Of a stretch of 17,708 bases of DNA, positions 1 to 6,215 are shown in pieces; the stretch's first letter is position 1, and every line of letters starts with the position of its first letter. Source of the stretch: Verrucomicrobia bacterium UBA2970 (GTDB taxonomy: Bacteria > Verrucomicrobiota > Verrucomicrobiia > Limisphaerales > AAA164-E04); contig DEAY01000441.1 in the NCBI GenBank assembly GCA_002348345.1, forward strand, positions 1 through 17,708, in the 5' to 3' direction. The position numbers and the translations under genes are program-made. A model generated the notes under the pieces. It did no database searches. It was not told the origin of the DNA and saw only the letters and a program-made list of their open reading frames with translations.

Positions 1-1
1 C

Positions 2-406
2 GGCACGCTGACCTACGAGGCGGTTTGGCAGTTGACCAGCCGCGGAGTCGGACAATCGACCTGTGTTGGCATTGGCGGTGATCCGGTTAATGGCACCTCT
101 CACCTCGACGTGATCCAACTCTTCAATGAGGATCCCGAAACGCATGGCGTGATCATGATTGGGGAGATAGGCGGCTCGGCGGAGGAAGAGGCGGCGGCTT
201 GGATCAAGGAAAACTGTCAGAAGCCGGTGGTGGGATTTATTGCCGGTACGACGGCGCCCCCGGGGCGCCGTATGGGTCATGCGGGGGCCATCGTGAGCGG
301 CGGGAAGGGGACGGCCGAGGCGAAGATTGAAGCCTTTCGGGACGCCGGCATCTTTGTTGCTGAAACCCCCTCGGTGATGGCGGATACTTTGCTCAAGCAG
401 ATGTGA
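2..406 (+). CDS. sucD: Succinyl-CoA synthetase (ADP/GDP-forming) alpha subunit, 3' part
   Basis: This is the C-terminal 134 residues of the alpha subunit, which binds CoA and carries the phosphohistidine in the interconversion of succinyl-CoA and succinate with nucleotide formation (TCA cycle, cytoplasm). The frame is open to the left edge, so the gene starts outside the window; the family is about 290 aa. Visible hallmarks are [12 protein letters not shown] at the start, [15 protein letters not shown], the strongly conserved [17 protein letters not shown] and the active-site loop [10 protein letters not shown]. The phosphorylated histidine is the codon at 278-280. The partner sucC (beta subunit) usually lies directly upstream and is not visible. 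The TGA stop is at 404-406. An 82-nt gap to the next gene holds no convincing terminator. Identification is very secure. Confidence 0.97.
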   Translation, partial: GTLTYEAVWQLTSRGVGQSTCVGIGGDPVNGTSHLDVIQLFNEDPETHGVIMIGEIGGSAEEEAAAWIKENCQKPVVGFIAGTTAPPGRRMGHAGAIVSGGKGTAEAKIEAFRDAGIFVAETPSVMADTLLKQM

Positions 407-488
407 GGGGTTAGGTGGTCCTGAGTGGGCATCAGCCTCTGGAAGGTCAGGCTCGACACATCGTGGTGGGGGGCGTGCCCGTGATGCC

Positions 489-1331
489 ATGGAACTTGTC
501 AATTTCCTCCTGAATCTCCTCTGCTGGTTCCTTTGGGCGGGGGCCTTTGTCTTCCCGCGTTATGCGGTCCGTTCCAGTCAGCCATTGACCCTCCTTTCAA
601 CGCTGCGTTCCGAAACACCCCGGAGCTTCAGTCGAATTTTTTTCCTCGGTTCCTTGGTTCTTCTCCTCGGACTTCGAGGCGCGGCTTATTGGAATTTTTC
701 ACCCTCGAATGCCTCGTTGCCGGCTATCGACGTCGGCTTGCTCAAGGTGAGTTTGCAGCCTGATTCCCTCTCGCAAATGGCCTGCTATTCTTTCGGCAGT
801 TTCGCGGTGTTTCTCTACGGGTATTATCTCTGGGTTTTCGGGCTCAGCTTGACCTCGCGGCTGAAAGGGAGGGTCGATTCCATCGAGAACTTGATTGATC
901 AACAATTGGGTGCGTTTGCCATGTGGCACCCGGGCTTGAAGGTTGCCCTCGTTGGCTTGGTTGGCGGGTTGTTGTGGGTTGGCCTGGGATTTGTTCTGAT
1001 CAGCCTCGGGGCGCTCCCCGAGAACTGGAACGGTTGGGTGCTTGTGGCGCAAAGTCCGGTGGTGGCCGCGGCGTTCTGGCTTCGGTTCCTGATTCTGGTC
1101 ATGCTGATCATCGGGGTGCATTTCATCAATAGTTATGTCTACCTCGGGGAGAAGCCCCTTTGGGCCTATGTGGATCAGACCGCAAAGACCTATTTGACGC
1201 CTTTTCGAAAGCTGCCGCTCCTGGTGGTCCGGTTCGATGTGGCGCCCCTGCTCGGAGGCCTCGTTTACTGGGGGCTCTTCTGTTTGGGCGATTGGGGGCT
1301 TCGACTCGTTTTTGAGCGGCTTTCAGGCTAG
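489..1331 (+). CDS. YggT-like polytopic membrane protein
   Basis: A 280-residue inner-membrane protein with about six hydrophobic segments (roughly residues 5-23, 48-68, 97-121, 150-176, 194-219 and 252-276). The C-terminal part resembles the second repeat of the YggT family: residues 211-262 contain HFINSYVY, an amphipathic stretch with TPFRKLPLL (237-245) and then RFDVAPLLGGLVYW, matching the family pattern of 'PFR' followed by 'DFSPI' and a hydrophobic helix. YggT proteins are small integral membrane proteins of poorly defined function, linked in some bacteria to osmotic stress or cell-division loci. The first half is less recognisable, so this could be a divergent lineage-specific relative. 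The ATG at 489 gives a membrane-compatible N-terminus; no clear ribosome-binding site precedes it. Nothing around it points to a specific partner. The gene is secure; the family link is moderate. Confidence 0.8.
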   Translation: MELVNFLLNLLCWFLWAGAFVFPRYAVRSSQPLTLLSTLRSETPRSFSRIFFLGSLVLLLGLRGAAYWNFSPSNASLPAIDVGLLKVSLQPDSLSQMACYSFGSFAVFLYGYYLWVFGLSLTSRLKGRVDSIENLIDQQLGAFAMWHPGLKVALVGLVGGLLWVGLGFVLISLGALPENWNGWVLVAQSPVVAAAFWLRFLILVMLIIGVHFINSYVYLGEKPLWAYVDQTAKTYLTPFRKLPLLVVRFDVAPLLGGLVYWGLFCLGDWGLRLVFERLSG

Positions 1332-1401
1332 TTGAGACGGGTTTCAAGGTTGCGCAAATCATTGGCCAAGGAATGGAACTTTTGCCACCATCAGCAAACC
1401 C

Positions 1402-2154
1402 ATGAGTGAACAGAGTCAGTTGGGGCGTGCCGCGGTCGTGACCGGGGCTGCCCGAGGAATCGGTTTCGCCGTCGCGGAACGCTTGGTGAGTCAGGGAATG
1501 TCGTGCGCCCTGTGGGATATTGATCAAGCGGCCCTTGATGAGGCGGTCGCCAAGCTCCCCAAGGGAAGTCCTGTTCTTCCGCTTGCCGTGGACATCACCG
1601 ATCCGAAAAGCGTGGACCAGGCAACGGCGGGAACGGTGGATCAACTGGGGAGCATCGATGTGTTGGTGAACAACGCGGGGATCGCGGGGGTTTCCAAGAC
1701 GCTATGGGAATGCTCCATTGACGAATGGCGTCAGGTGATTGAACTCGACCTGATCGCGGTCTTTCTGTGCTGTCGGGCGGTCGTTCCTCGAATGCGGGAC
1801 CGCGGTTGGGGACGGATCGTCAATATCGCGTCGATTGCCGGAAAAGAGGGGAATCCCAACGCCTCCCATTACTCAGCCGCCAAGTCGGGGGTCATGGGCT
1901 TGACCAAATCGCTCGGGAAGGAGCTTGCCGAGTCCGGTGTTCTGGTCAACGCCGTTGCTCCGGCTGTGATTGAGACCGAGATCCTACGACAGGTGTCGGC
2001 AGAGCACATTGACTACATGGTGTCCAAGATTCCGATGGGCCGGGTGGGACAACCTCGTGAGGTGGCGGCGTTGGTGGCTTGGCTCTGTAGTGATGAATGT
2101 AGCTTTAGCACTGGGGCGGTCTATGACATTTCCGGGGGGCGGGCGACTTATTGA
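1402..2154 (+). CDS. Short-chain dehydrogenase/reductase (SDR), probably NAD-dependent
   Basis: A 250-residue classical SDR. The N-terminal Rossmann motif TGAARGIG is at residues 14-21, NNAG is at 90-93, and the catalytic Ser144, Tyr157 and Lys161 sit in NIASIAG and HYSAAK. Asp39 at the end of the second beta strand suggests NAD(H) rather than NADP(H). The position normally held by the fourth catalytic residue (Asn of the V-N-L motif) appears to be Asp116 (ELDLIAVF). The C-terminus ends SGGRATY, an ending I associate with SDRs annotated as 3-oxoacyl-ACP reductase or sugar-acid (2-keto-3-deoxy-rhamnonate/fuconate type) dehydrogenase. The substrate cannot be fixed from sequence, and no sugar-catabolic neighbour is present. 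The ATG at 1402 gives the normal family start; no strong ribosome-binding site is visible. Fold and reaction class are certain; substrate is open. Confidence 0.92.
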   Translation: MSEQSQLGRAAVVTGAARGIGFAVAERLVSQGMSCALWDIDQAALDEAVAKLPKGSPVLPLAVDITDPKSVDQATAGTVDQLGSIDVLVNNAGIAGVSKTLWECSIDEWRQVIELDLIAVFLCCRAVVPRMRDRGWGRIVNIASIAGKEGNPNASHYSAAKSGVMGLTKSLGKELAESGVLVNAVAPAVIETEILRQVSAEHIDYMVSKIPMGRVGQPREVAALVAWLCSDECSFSTGAVYDISGGRATY

Positions 2155-2299
2155 GTGGCCGGTGATCGGATTGCTGTGGGGTTGTGTTTGGTGGGCGCCA
2201 CCCTTCCGATCAAGCCGAAGCGGGTCTTTATGGAACACCAGGTTCGCTTGGGGTGGGTTGGGTTTCGAGGTTGACTGGTTTCAGAGAGTGATTTGTGAT

Positions 2300-2310
2300 A
2301 GGAAGGAAAG
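2300..2310 (+). promoter_or_regulatory. Purine-rich ribosome-binding site before the 2314 gene
   Basis: The run AGGAAGGAAAG ends 3 nt before the ATG at 2314, with its GGAAGG core 7-8 nt away. It is one of the few clear Shine-Dalgarno-like sites in the window and supports 2314 as the start. Confidence 0.5.
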
Positions 2311-2313
2311 CTG

Positions 2314-3117
2314 ATGAATGAGTTGGTCCATGCGGGAGAATCCCCGGGCGACATTCTGCCGCTGGTGCTGTTGTTCCTCATCACAACGACGATTTCCGGC
2401 ATCGTCTGTATGTTCTCCGTCCTCTATTATCTCCGCAACCGTCGGTCGGCGAGTTTTGCCGAGCCCGACCGGCCCCCCTTCAGCTACTATTCGCCAAGTG
2501 ACAACTTGGTGCCGGGCTTTGTGTTTCACCGGCCCAGTCATTGGTTGGCGATCCGAAGTCGGAACACGGGCTTTGTTCAGGAGGCTCTTGGCCTCGAAAA
2601 TGCGAATGCCTGTAGTTGGATGGAGGGGTTGAGTGAAGCGGCGTCCAATAATCGGCTTTTTGTTTCCCCTCCGATTCGGGGTTGGATCCTCGTTTTTGGA
2701 TCCCAACTTCCTCGGCCCTCCGATGACATAGATCGTTGTTTCCGTTTTCTGACCACGTTGAGCGAGGCGCTTGGGGAAGTGCAGTTTTTCTGTGGCGACT
2801 CGGTGACCGACGAACATGGTTGGGCTCGACTGGTCAACGGCAAGGTGGTCAGGGGATATGCCTGGTTTCGAGAGACATTGTGGAACCAGGGACGCTTTTC
2901 CGATGCGGAACGGAAGGTTGGTGTTAAAACCTACGACTATGGGGATACGCCCGATCTGTTGGGGCCAAGGGGGCAGGGGCACTTGTGGGGCAATACCGAG
3001 CGTCTTTATCCCCTGGCGGGGCACTGGAGTGTGGATCCGAGTCAGGTGAGTCAGGCCGATCTATTGACTTCCGGTTTAGGAGTGAGTGGGAACGTTTCCT
3101 CCATCCAGCCCCTGTGA
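2314..3117 (+). CDS. Membrane-anchored protein of unknown function
   Basis: I do not recognise a named family. The 267-residue product has a short N-terminus, one strong membrane span (about residues 14-40) followed by positive RNRR (41-44), and then a soluble region of about 220 residues, so it is probably anchored with the soluble part in the cytoplasm. That region is rich in aromatic residues and reads like a compact alpha/beta domain: RGWILVFGSQLP (122-133), a helix DDIDRCFRFLTTLSEALG (137-154), VQFFCGDSVTDEHGWARLVNGK (156-177), and VVRGYAWFRETLWNQGRFSDAE (178-199). I have seen a similar 'HGWAR..G.VVR.YA....LWN.G..T.AE' arrangement in uncharacterised bacterial proteins, but I cannot attach a function. 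It stands 159 nt after the SDR gene; that gap shows nothing recognisable. A purine-rich ribosome-binding site supports the start. Confidence 0.85.
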   Translation: MNELVHAGESPGDILPLVLLFLITTTISGIVCMFSVLYYLRNRRSASFAEPDRPPFSYYSPSDNLVPGFVFHRPSHWLAIRSRNTGFVQEALGLENANACSWMEGLSEAASNNRLFVSPPIRGWILVFGSQLPRPSDDIDRCFRFLTTLSEALGEVQFFCGDSVTDEHGWARLVNGKVVRGYAWFRETLWNQGRFSDAERKVGVKTYDYGDTPDLLGPRGQGHLWGNTERLYPLAGHWSVDPSQVSQADLLTSGLGVSGNVSSIQPL

Positions 3118-3216
3118 ATTCCCAGCGGGGGCCGCTTGTCAGGTGATTCCAGGCAAAGAATCTGGTGGTTTTCCTGATTTGTGCTTACGGTGGGTTTCAT
3201 GGATGAAGGAATGTCA

Positions 3217-3795
3217 ATGCTCGACCAGTCGCTGGAGGGCTTTCCTAAGTCGTACCGGCTGGACTCGGGATTAGAATGTGAAGTTCGCCCCCTGGAGGCT
3301 CGGGATGAGACGCCGTTCTGGGAATTTTTTCAAGCCGTGCCCCAGGAAGAGCGGATGTTGATCAAGCATCATGTTCATCGCCCGGAGGTGATTGCCGATT
3401 GGTGTTCGAAGATTGACTATGGCCGGAACCTGCCGTTGCTGGGGTTTGTCGATGATCAGGTGATCGGCGCCTGCACGCTCCACCAGCAGTTGGGAGGATG
3501 GAAACGGCATATTGGTCGAATCAGCGTCTTTATCCACCCTCTTTTCCGGGGTCGCGGCCTGGCGAAATCCCTCGTCCAGGAGGTGATCCAGATCGCCCAA
3601 CAGAGTGGCGTGGAGAAATTGGAGGCGGAGTTCATCGCCGAACAGGAACGCGCCATCCAGGTCTTTGCGTTTCTCGGGTTCAGTGACCTCCTTCGGTTGG
3701 AGGCCTACGTTCGCGATATGCAGGCTGTTAGTCATGATTACGTGCTCATGGGGATGGATCTCACTACGGACGAAGAGTACGCGGGTGTGGGGTAG
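3217..3795 (+). CDS. GNAT-family N-acetyltransferase
   Basis: A cytoplasmic acetyl-CoA-dependent acyltransferase of 192 residues from the chosen start. The acetyl-CoA pyrophosphate-binding signature is HPLFRGRGLAKSLVQEV (residues 107-123, with RGRGLA at 111-116), preceded by the beta strand RISVFI and followed by AFLGF (151-155), the usual motif B/C region. The substrate (small molecule or protein) is not predictable. Several in-frame starts exist: GTG 3181, ATG 3199, ATG 3211 and ATG 3217. I prefer 3217 because AAGGA lies 6 nt upstream; the earlier starts would add up to 12 residues unlike GNAT N-termini. The TAG stop overlaps by one base the GTG of the next gene, so the two are probably translationally coupled. 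Family secure, start moderate. Confidence 0.9.
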   Translation: MLDQSLEGFPKSYRLDSGLECEVRPLEARDETPFWEFFQAVPQEERMLIKHHVHRPEVIADWCSKIDYGRNLPLLGFVDDQVIGACTLHQQLGGWKRHIGRISVFIHPLFRGRGLAKSLVQEVIQIAQQSGVEKLEAEFIAEQERAIQVFAFLGFSDLLRLEAYVRDMQAVSHDYVLMGMDLTTDEEYAGVG

Positions 3796-4061
3796 TGGAG
3801 GCGTTTTGTCCCAACTGCAATACGCCTCTCGAGGGTCGGGTCACCGCCTGCCCGGAATGTGGTTCCTGTGAGGAAACGGGTTGGTCGGAACGAGCCAAGT
3901 ATGAATCGATGGGCATCGACTACGATGAGGAGGCATTCGATTACGACCAGTACCTGAGGGAAGAATTTGGATCGAATTCGGCGGCCAACCGATCGGGCCG
4001 GTGGTGGGTCGCTGTGGTTGCGGTGGTCCTGGTCATCCTGTTTTTGGCGGCTTATTTTTGA
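3795..4061 (+). CDS. Small zinc-ribbon protein with C-terminal membrane anchor
   Basis: An 88-residue protein starting with GTG inside the stop codon of the acetyltransferase gene (sequence TAGTG, one-base overlap). Residues 5-22 form a zinc-ribbon knuckle pair, CPNC and CPEC, followed by another cysteine at 25 (CGSC). The middle (about 30-58) is acidic and tyrosine-rich (GIDYDEEAFDYDQYLREEFG). Residues 69-88 are a hydrophobic span running to the C-terminus, so it is tail-anchored with the zinc finger in the cytoplasm. Such proteins often act as adaptors, but no function is known here. The one-base overlap suggests co-expression with the acetyltransferase. The gene call is well supported by the motif spacing; the role is unknown. 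Confidence 0.85.
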   Translation: MEAFCPNCNTPLEGRVTACPECGSCEETGWSERAKYESMGIDYDEEAFDYDQYLREEFGSNSAANRSGRWWVAVVAVVLVILFLAAYF

Positions 4062-4175
4062 TGGTAACTACCCCCATCAGACTGACCAGCGTTCGGCAGG
4101 GGTTGCATCATTGTTTCCGATTTGTCACTTGAGCGCCTTTGCATTGTCAGCTTCTTAACCCTACCTGTCTTACCA

Positions 4176-4859
4176 GTGAGTAAACGAATCCTAGTCGTCG
4201 ATGATGAGCCCGATGCGGTTGAATTGGTGGCGTTTAATCTTAAGGCGGCCGGGTTTGATGTCATCAGCGCCGAAGATGGAGAATCGGCGTTAAGCAAGGC
4301 GAGTCACTTCGTGCCCGACCTGATCGTGCTTGATGTGATGTTGCCGGCGGTGGATGGGCTTGAGGTTTGTAAGATCCTCAGACGGGATCCGGCGACGTCG
4401 AGCCTTCCCATCATCATGCTCACGGCCAAGGCGGGTGAAATCGACCGGGTCTTAGGATTGGAATTGGGTGCAGACGACTACGTGACCAAGCCGTTCAGCC
4501 CTCGGGAATTGGTGCTTCGGATCAAGAATCTTCTCTCCCGGCGTCAGACTCCGGACAAGAAGATCGACCACTTTCAGTTCTCCGAGCTGGTGATTGATGT
4601 GCCACGCCACCTGGTGATGGTTGACAACAAGAAAGTGGATCTGACCCCCACCGAATTCAAGCTACTGACCGTCTTGGCGGAGCGGCGAGGCCGAGTTCAA
4701 TCCCGGGAACGTCTGCTCCAGGACGTGTGGGACTACGACAGCATGATTGATACCCGGACCGTTGATACCCATGTCCGCCGGCTGCGGGAGAAGCTCGATA
4801 AGGCGGCCCGATTCCTTGATACGGTTCGAGGGGTCGGATATCGTTTTTCGGATGATTAG
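4176..4859 (+). CDS. phoB: PhoB/OmpR-family response regulator
   Basis: A cytoplasmic DNA-binding response regulator of 227 residues. The receiver domain (about 1-120) has the acidic pocket DDE (9-11), phospho-acceptor Asp53 in VLDVMLP, Thr83 in MLTAK and Lys104 in TKPFSP. The winged-helix domain (about 130-225) has LTPTEFKLLTVLAERRGRV, SRERLLQDVWDYD, RTVDTHVRRLREKL and VRGVGYRF, all typical of PhoB. The GTG at 4176 is the natural start, since MSKRILVVDDE matches the family; a TTG at 4122 would add 18 odd residues. No good ribosome-binding site is seen. It is followed 41 nt later by a PhoR-like kinase, so the pair probably senses phosphate limitation. No pst or phoU genes are in view, so another stimulus cannot be excluded. 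Family assignment is very secure; the phosphate role is inferred. Confidence 0.93.
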   Translation: MSKRILVVDDEPDAVELVAFNLKAAGFDVISAEDGESALSKASHFVPDLIVLDVMLPAVDGLEVCKILRRDPATSSLPIIMLTAKAGEIDRVLGLELGADDYVTKPFSPRELVLRIKNLLSRRQTPDKKIDHFQFSELVIDVPRHLVMVDNKKVDLTPTEFKLLTVLAERRGRVQSRERLLQDVWDYDSMIDTRTVDTHVRRLREKLDKAARFLDTVRGVGYRFSDD

Positions 4860-4900
4860 CCGATTGTTAAGCCAGACCGTCCATTCGTAGCGTCGCGGGT

Positions 4901-6088
4901 ATGGACTGGATCCTTCCCTCCTTGCTGGCGTTGGCCTTCGTGCTGCAGCTTCTCTGGCACCAGAAGAAGCGGGCGGAGCTTCGGGATGAAATCGCGGATT
5001 TGAACGATCGCCTCAGCGAGTCGAACGCTCGAATGAGTCGCGAGCTCGCTGCCGCCGCCGAGCGTCAAGCAACGCTCTTTGACCGAATGATCGAGGGGGT
5101 GCTGATTCTCGATGGAGGAGGGAGGGTCCAGTTGATCAACGCCACCACCCGAAAACTTTTCGGGTTAGACCTCTCGGTCCGAGGAAAACGACTGTTGGAG
5201 GCCATTCGATCCCACGAGCTCCACGAAATCGTGATGGAGGTTGAGAAGAGCGGACATGTTCTTGGTCGTGAGATGATCATCAAGGCTGGCTTCGAGACCC
5301 GTTGTCTCTCCCTCAATGCCTCCAGTTTCGGTGAGAGTGGATCTGGTGAGGGGGTCATTGTCGTGCTCCACGATCTGACCAAACTCAAGGCGGTGGAAAA
5401 GGGACGTCGTGAGTTTGTGGCCAACGTGAGTCACGAACTTCGGACCCCCCTATCCATGATTAAGGGCTACGTGGAAACGTTGCTGCAGGGTGAGATTGGC
5501 GATCCCATGATCCGGGAGCGGTTTCTTGGAAAGATTCAGAAGCACAGTGACCGGTTGACTTATCTCATTGAGGATCTTCTCGCCATATCTCAATTGGAGT
5601 CCAATCAGATTGCGGTCAGTTTTGCCCGGGTTCCATTGCGAAACCTGGTCGACCGGGCTTTTGACGACTTGCACGACCGAGCGATGACTGAGCGAGTCAA
5701 ATTGGAATCTTCGATTGCGAAGGAATTAAGGGTTTATGTGGACCCCGATCGGATGCAGCAAGTGCTGCAGAACCTCGTCGACAATGGCATCAAGTATGGA
5801 GGGCGCGATGGAACCGTCTCCGTCGAGGCCGAGCTGAGGGAGGATTGCTGGGTGGTGGTCAGAGTGGGTGACAATGGTCCTGGAATCCCCGAGGAAATGC
5901 ATGACCGCGTCTTTGAACGGTTCTTCCGAGTGGACAAGGCGAGATCCCGTGAGCAGGGTGGCACCGGCTTGGGGTTGGCGATCGTCAAGCACATCATCCA
6001 ATCTCATGGGGGCCAAGTCTGGCTCGAGTCGGGCTCTGAGTCTGGGGCGGTCTTCTCCTTTACCATTCCGACCGAGGCCATGGAATAG
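4901..6088 (+). CDS. phoR: PhoR-like sensor histidine kinase
   Basis: A 395-residue membrane-bound histidine kinase. Order: one membrane span (about 3-19), a charged coiled coil (20-58), a PAS domain (about 58-160, with LFDRMIEGVLILDGGGRV), a dimerisation/HisKA domain with His178 in FVANVSHELRTPLSMIKG, and a catalytic ATPase domain with N box NLVDNGIKY (291-299), G1 DNGPGIP (324-330), F box FERFFRVD and G2 GGTGLGLA (353-360). It should phosphorylate the response regulator encoded 41 nt upstream. A stop codon at 4868-4870 in the same frame rules out a longer N-terminus, so it truly has one span and no periplasmic sensor domain, in keeping with kinases whose signal comes through a membrane partner (PstSCAB/PhoU in the Pho system). 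Kinase secure; PhoR identity likely. Confidence 0.92.
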   Translation: MDWILPSLLALAFVLQLLWHQKKRAELRDEIADLNDRLSESNARMSRELAAAAERQATLFDRMIEGVLILDGGGRVQLINATTRKLFGLDLSVRGKRLLEAIRSHELHEIVMEVEKSGHVLGREMIIKAGFETRCLSLNASSFGESGSGEGVIVVLHDLTKLKAVEKGRREFVANVSHELRTPLSMIKGYVETLLQGEIGDPMIRERFLGKIQKHSDRLTYLIEDLLAISQLESNQIAVSFARVPLRNLVDRAFDDLHDRAMTERVKLESSIAKELRVYVDPDRMQQVLQNLVDNGIKYGGRDGTVSVEAELREDCWVVVRVGDNGPGIPEEMHDRVFERFFRVDKARSREQGGTGLGLAIVKHIIQSHGGQVWLESGSESGAVFSFTIPTEAME

Positions 6089-6145
6089 TGGGCGCGGAGG
6101 GCGGGTGGCATCGCGCCAGAATCCTCGCTCGATTCGATCCCAAGG

Positions 6146-6178
6146 GGCGGCCTTCGATGCGAAGGCCCAAAGGCCGCC
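6146..6178. repeat. Nested inverted repeats between convergent genes
   Basis: Two overlapping perfect stems lie between phoR and ilvD. The inner one is GGCCTTCG-ATG-CGAAGGCC (6149-6167): 8 bp with a 3-nt loop. The outer one pairs GGCGGCCTT (6146-6154) with AAGGCCGCC (6170-6178). The two cannot form fully at once. There is no T-run on either strand, so it is not a textbook terminator, although a bidirectional attenuating role between two convergent genes is plausible. It could also be a copy of a dispersed intergenic repeat. Confidence 0.6.
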
Positions 6179-6179
6179 G

Positions 6180-6195
6180 CGCCTCCGACGAGGCG
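6180..6195. repeat. Short perfect hairpin CGCCTC-CGAC-GAGGCG
   Basis: A 6-bp perfect stem with a CGAC tetraloop directly follows the nested repeats in the phoR-ilvD gap, ending 20 nt before the ilvD stop. Together with its neighbour it makes this 127-nt gap unusually rich in secondary structure. No T-run follows. Confidence 0.5.
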
Positions 6196-6215
6196 TGATG
6201 GAACGAACCTGGAAC

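Noticed and set aside
434..453. AGCCT...AGGCT hairpin after sucD as a terminator
   Set aside because: It has only 5 bp with a 10-nt loop and no following T-run.
2155..2313. Search for an RNA gene or riboswitch in the 159-nt gap after the SDR gene
   Set aside because: No tRNA-like fold, repeated stem or recognisable riboswitch element was seen.
3124..3136. AGCGG-GGG-CCGCT hairpin after the 2314 gene as a terminator
   Set aside because: The stem is 5 bp and no T-run follows, so termination is not supported.
4122..4175. TTG start extending phoB by 18 residues
   Set aside because: The response-regulator fold begins right at the GTG at 4176 (SKRILVVDDE); the added residues match no family N-terminus.
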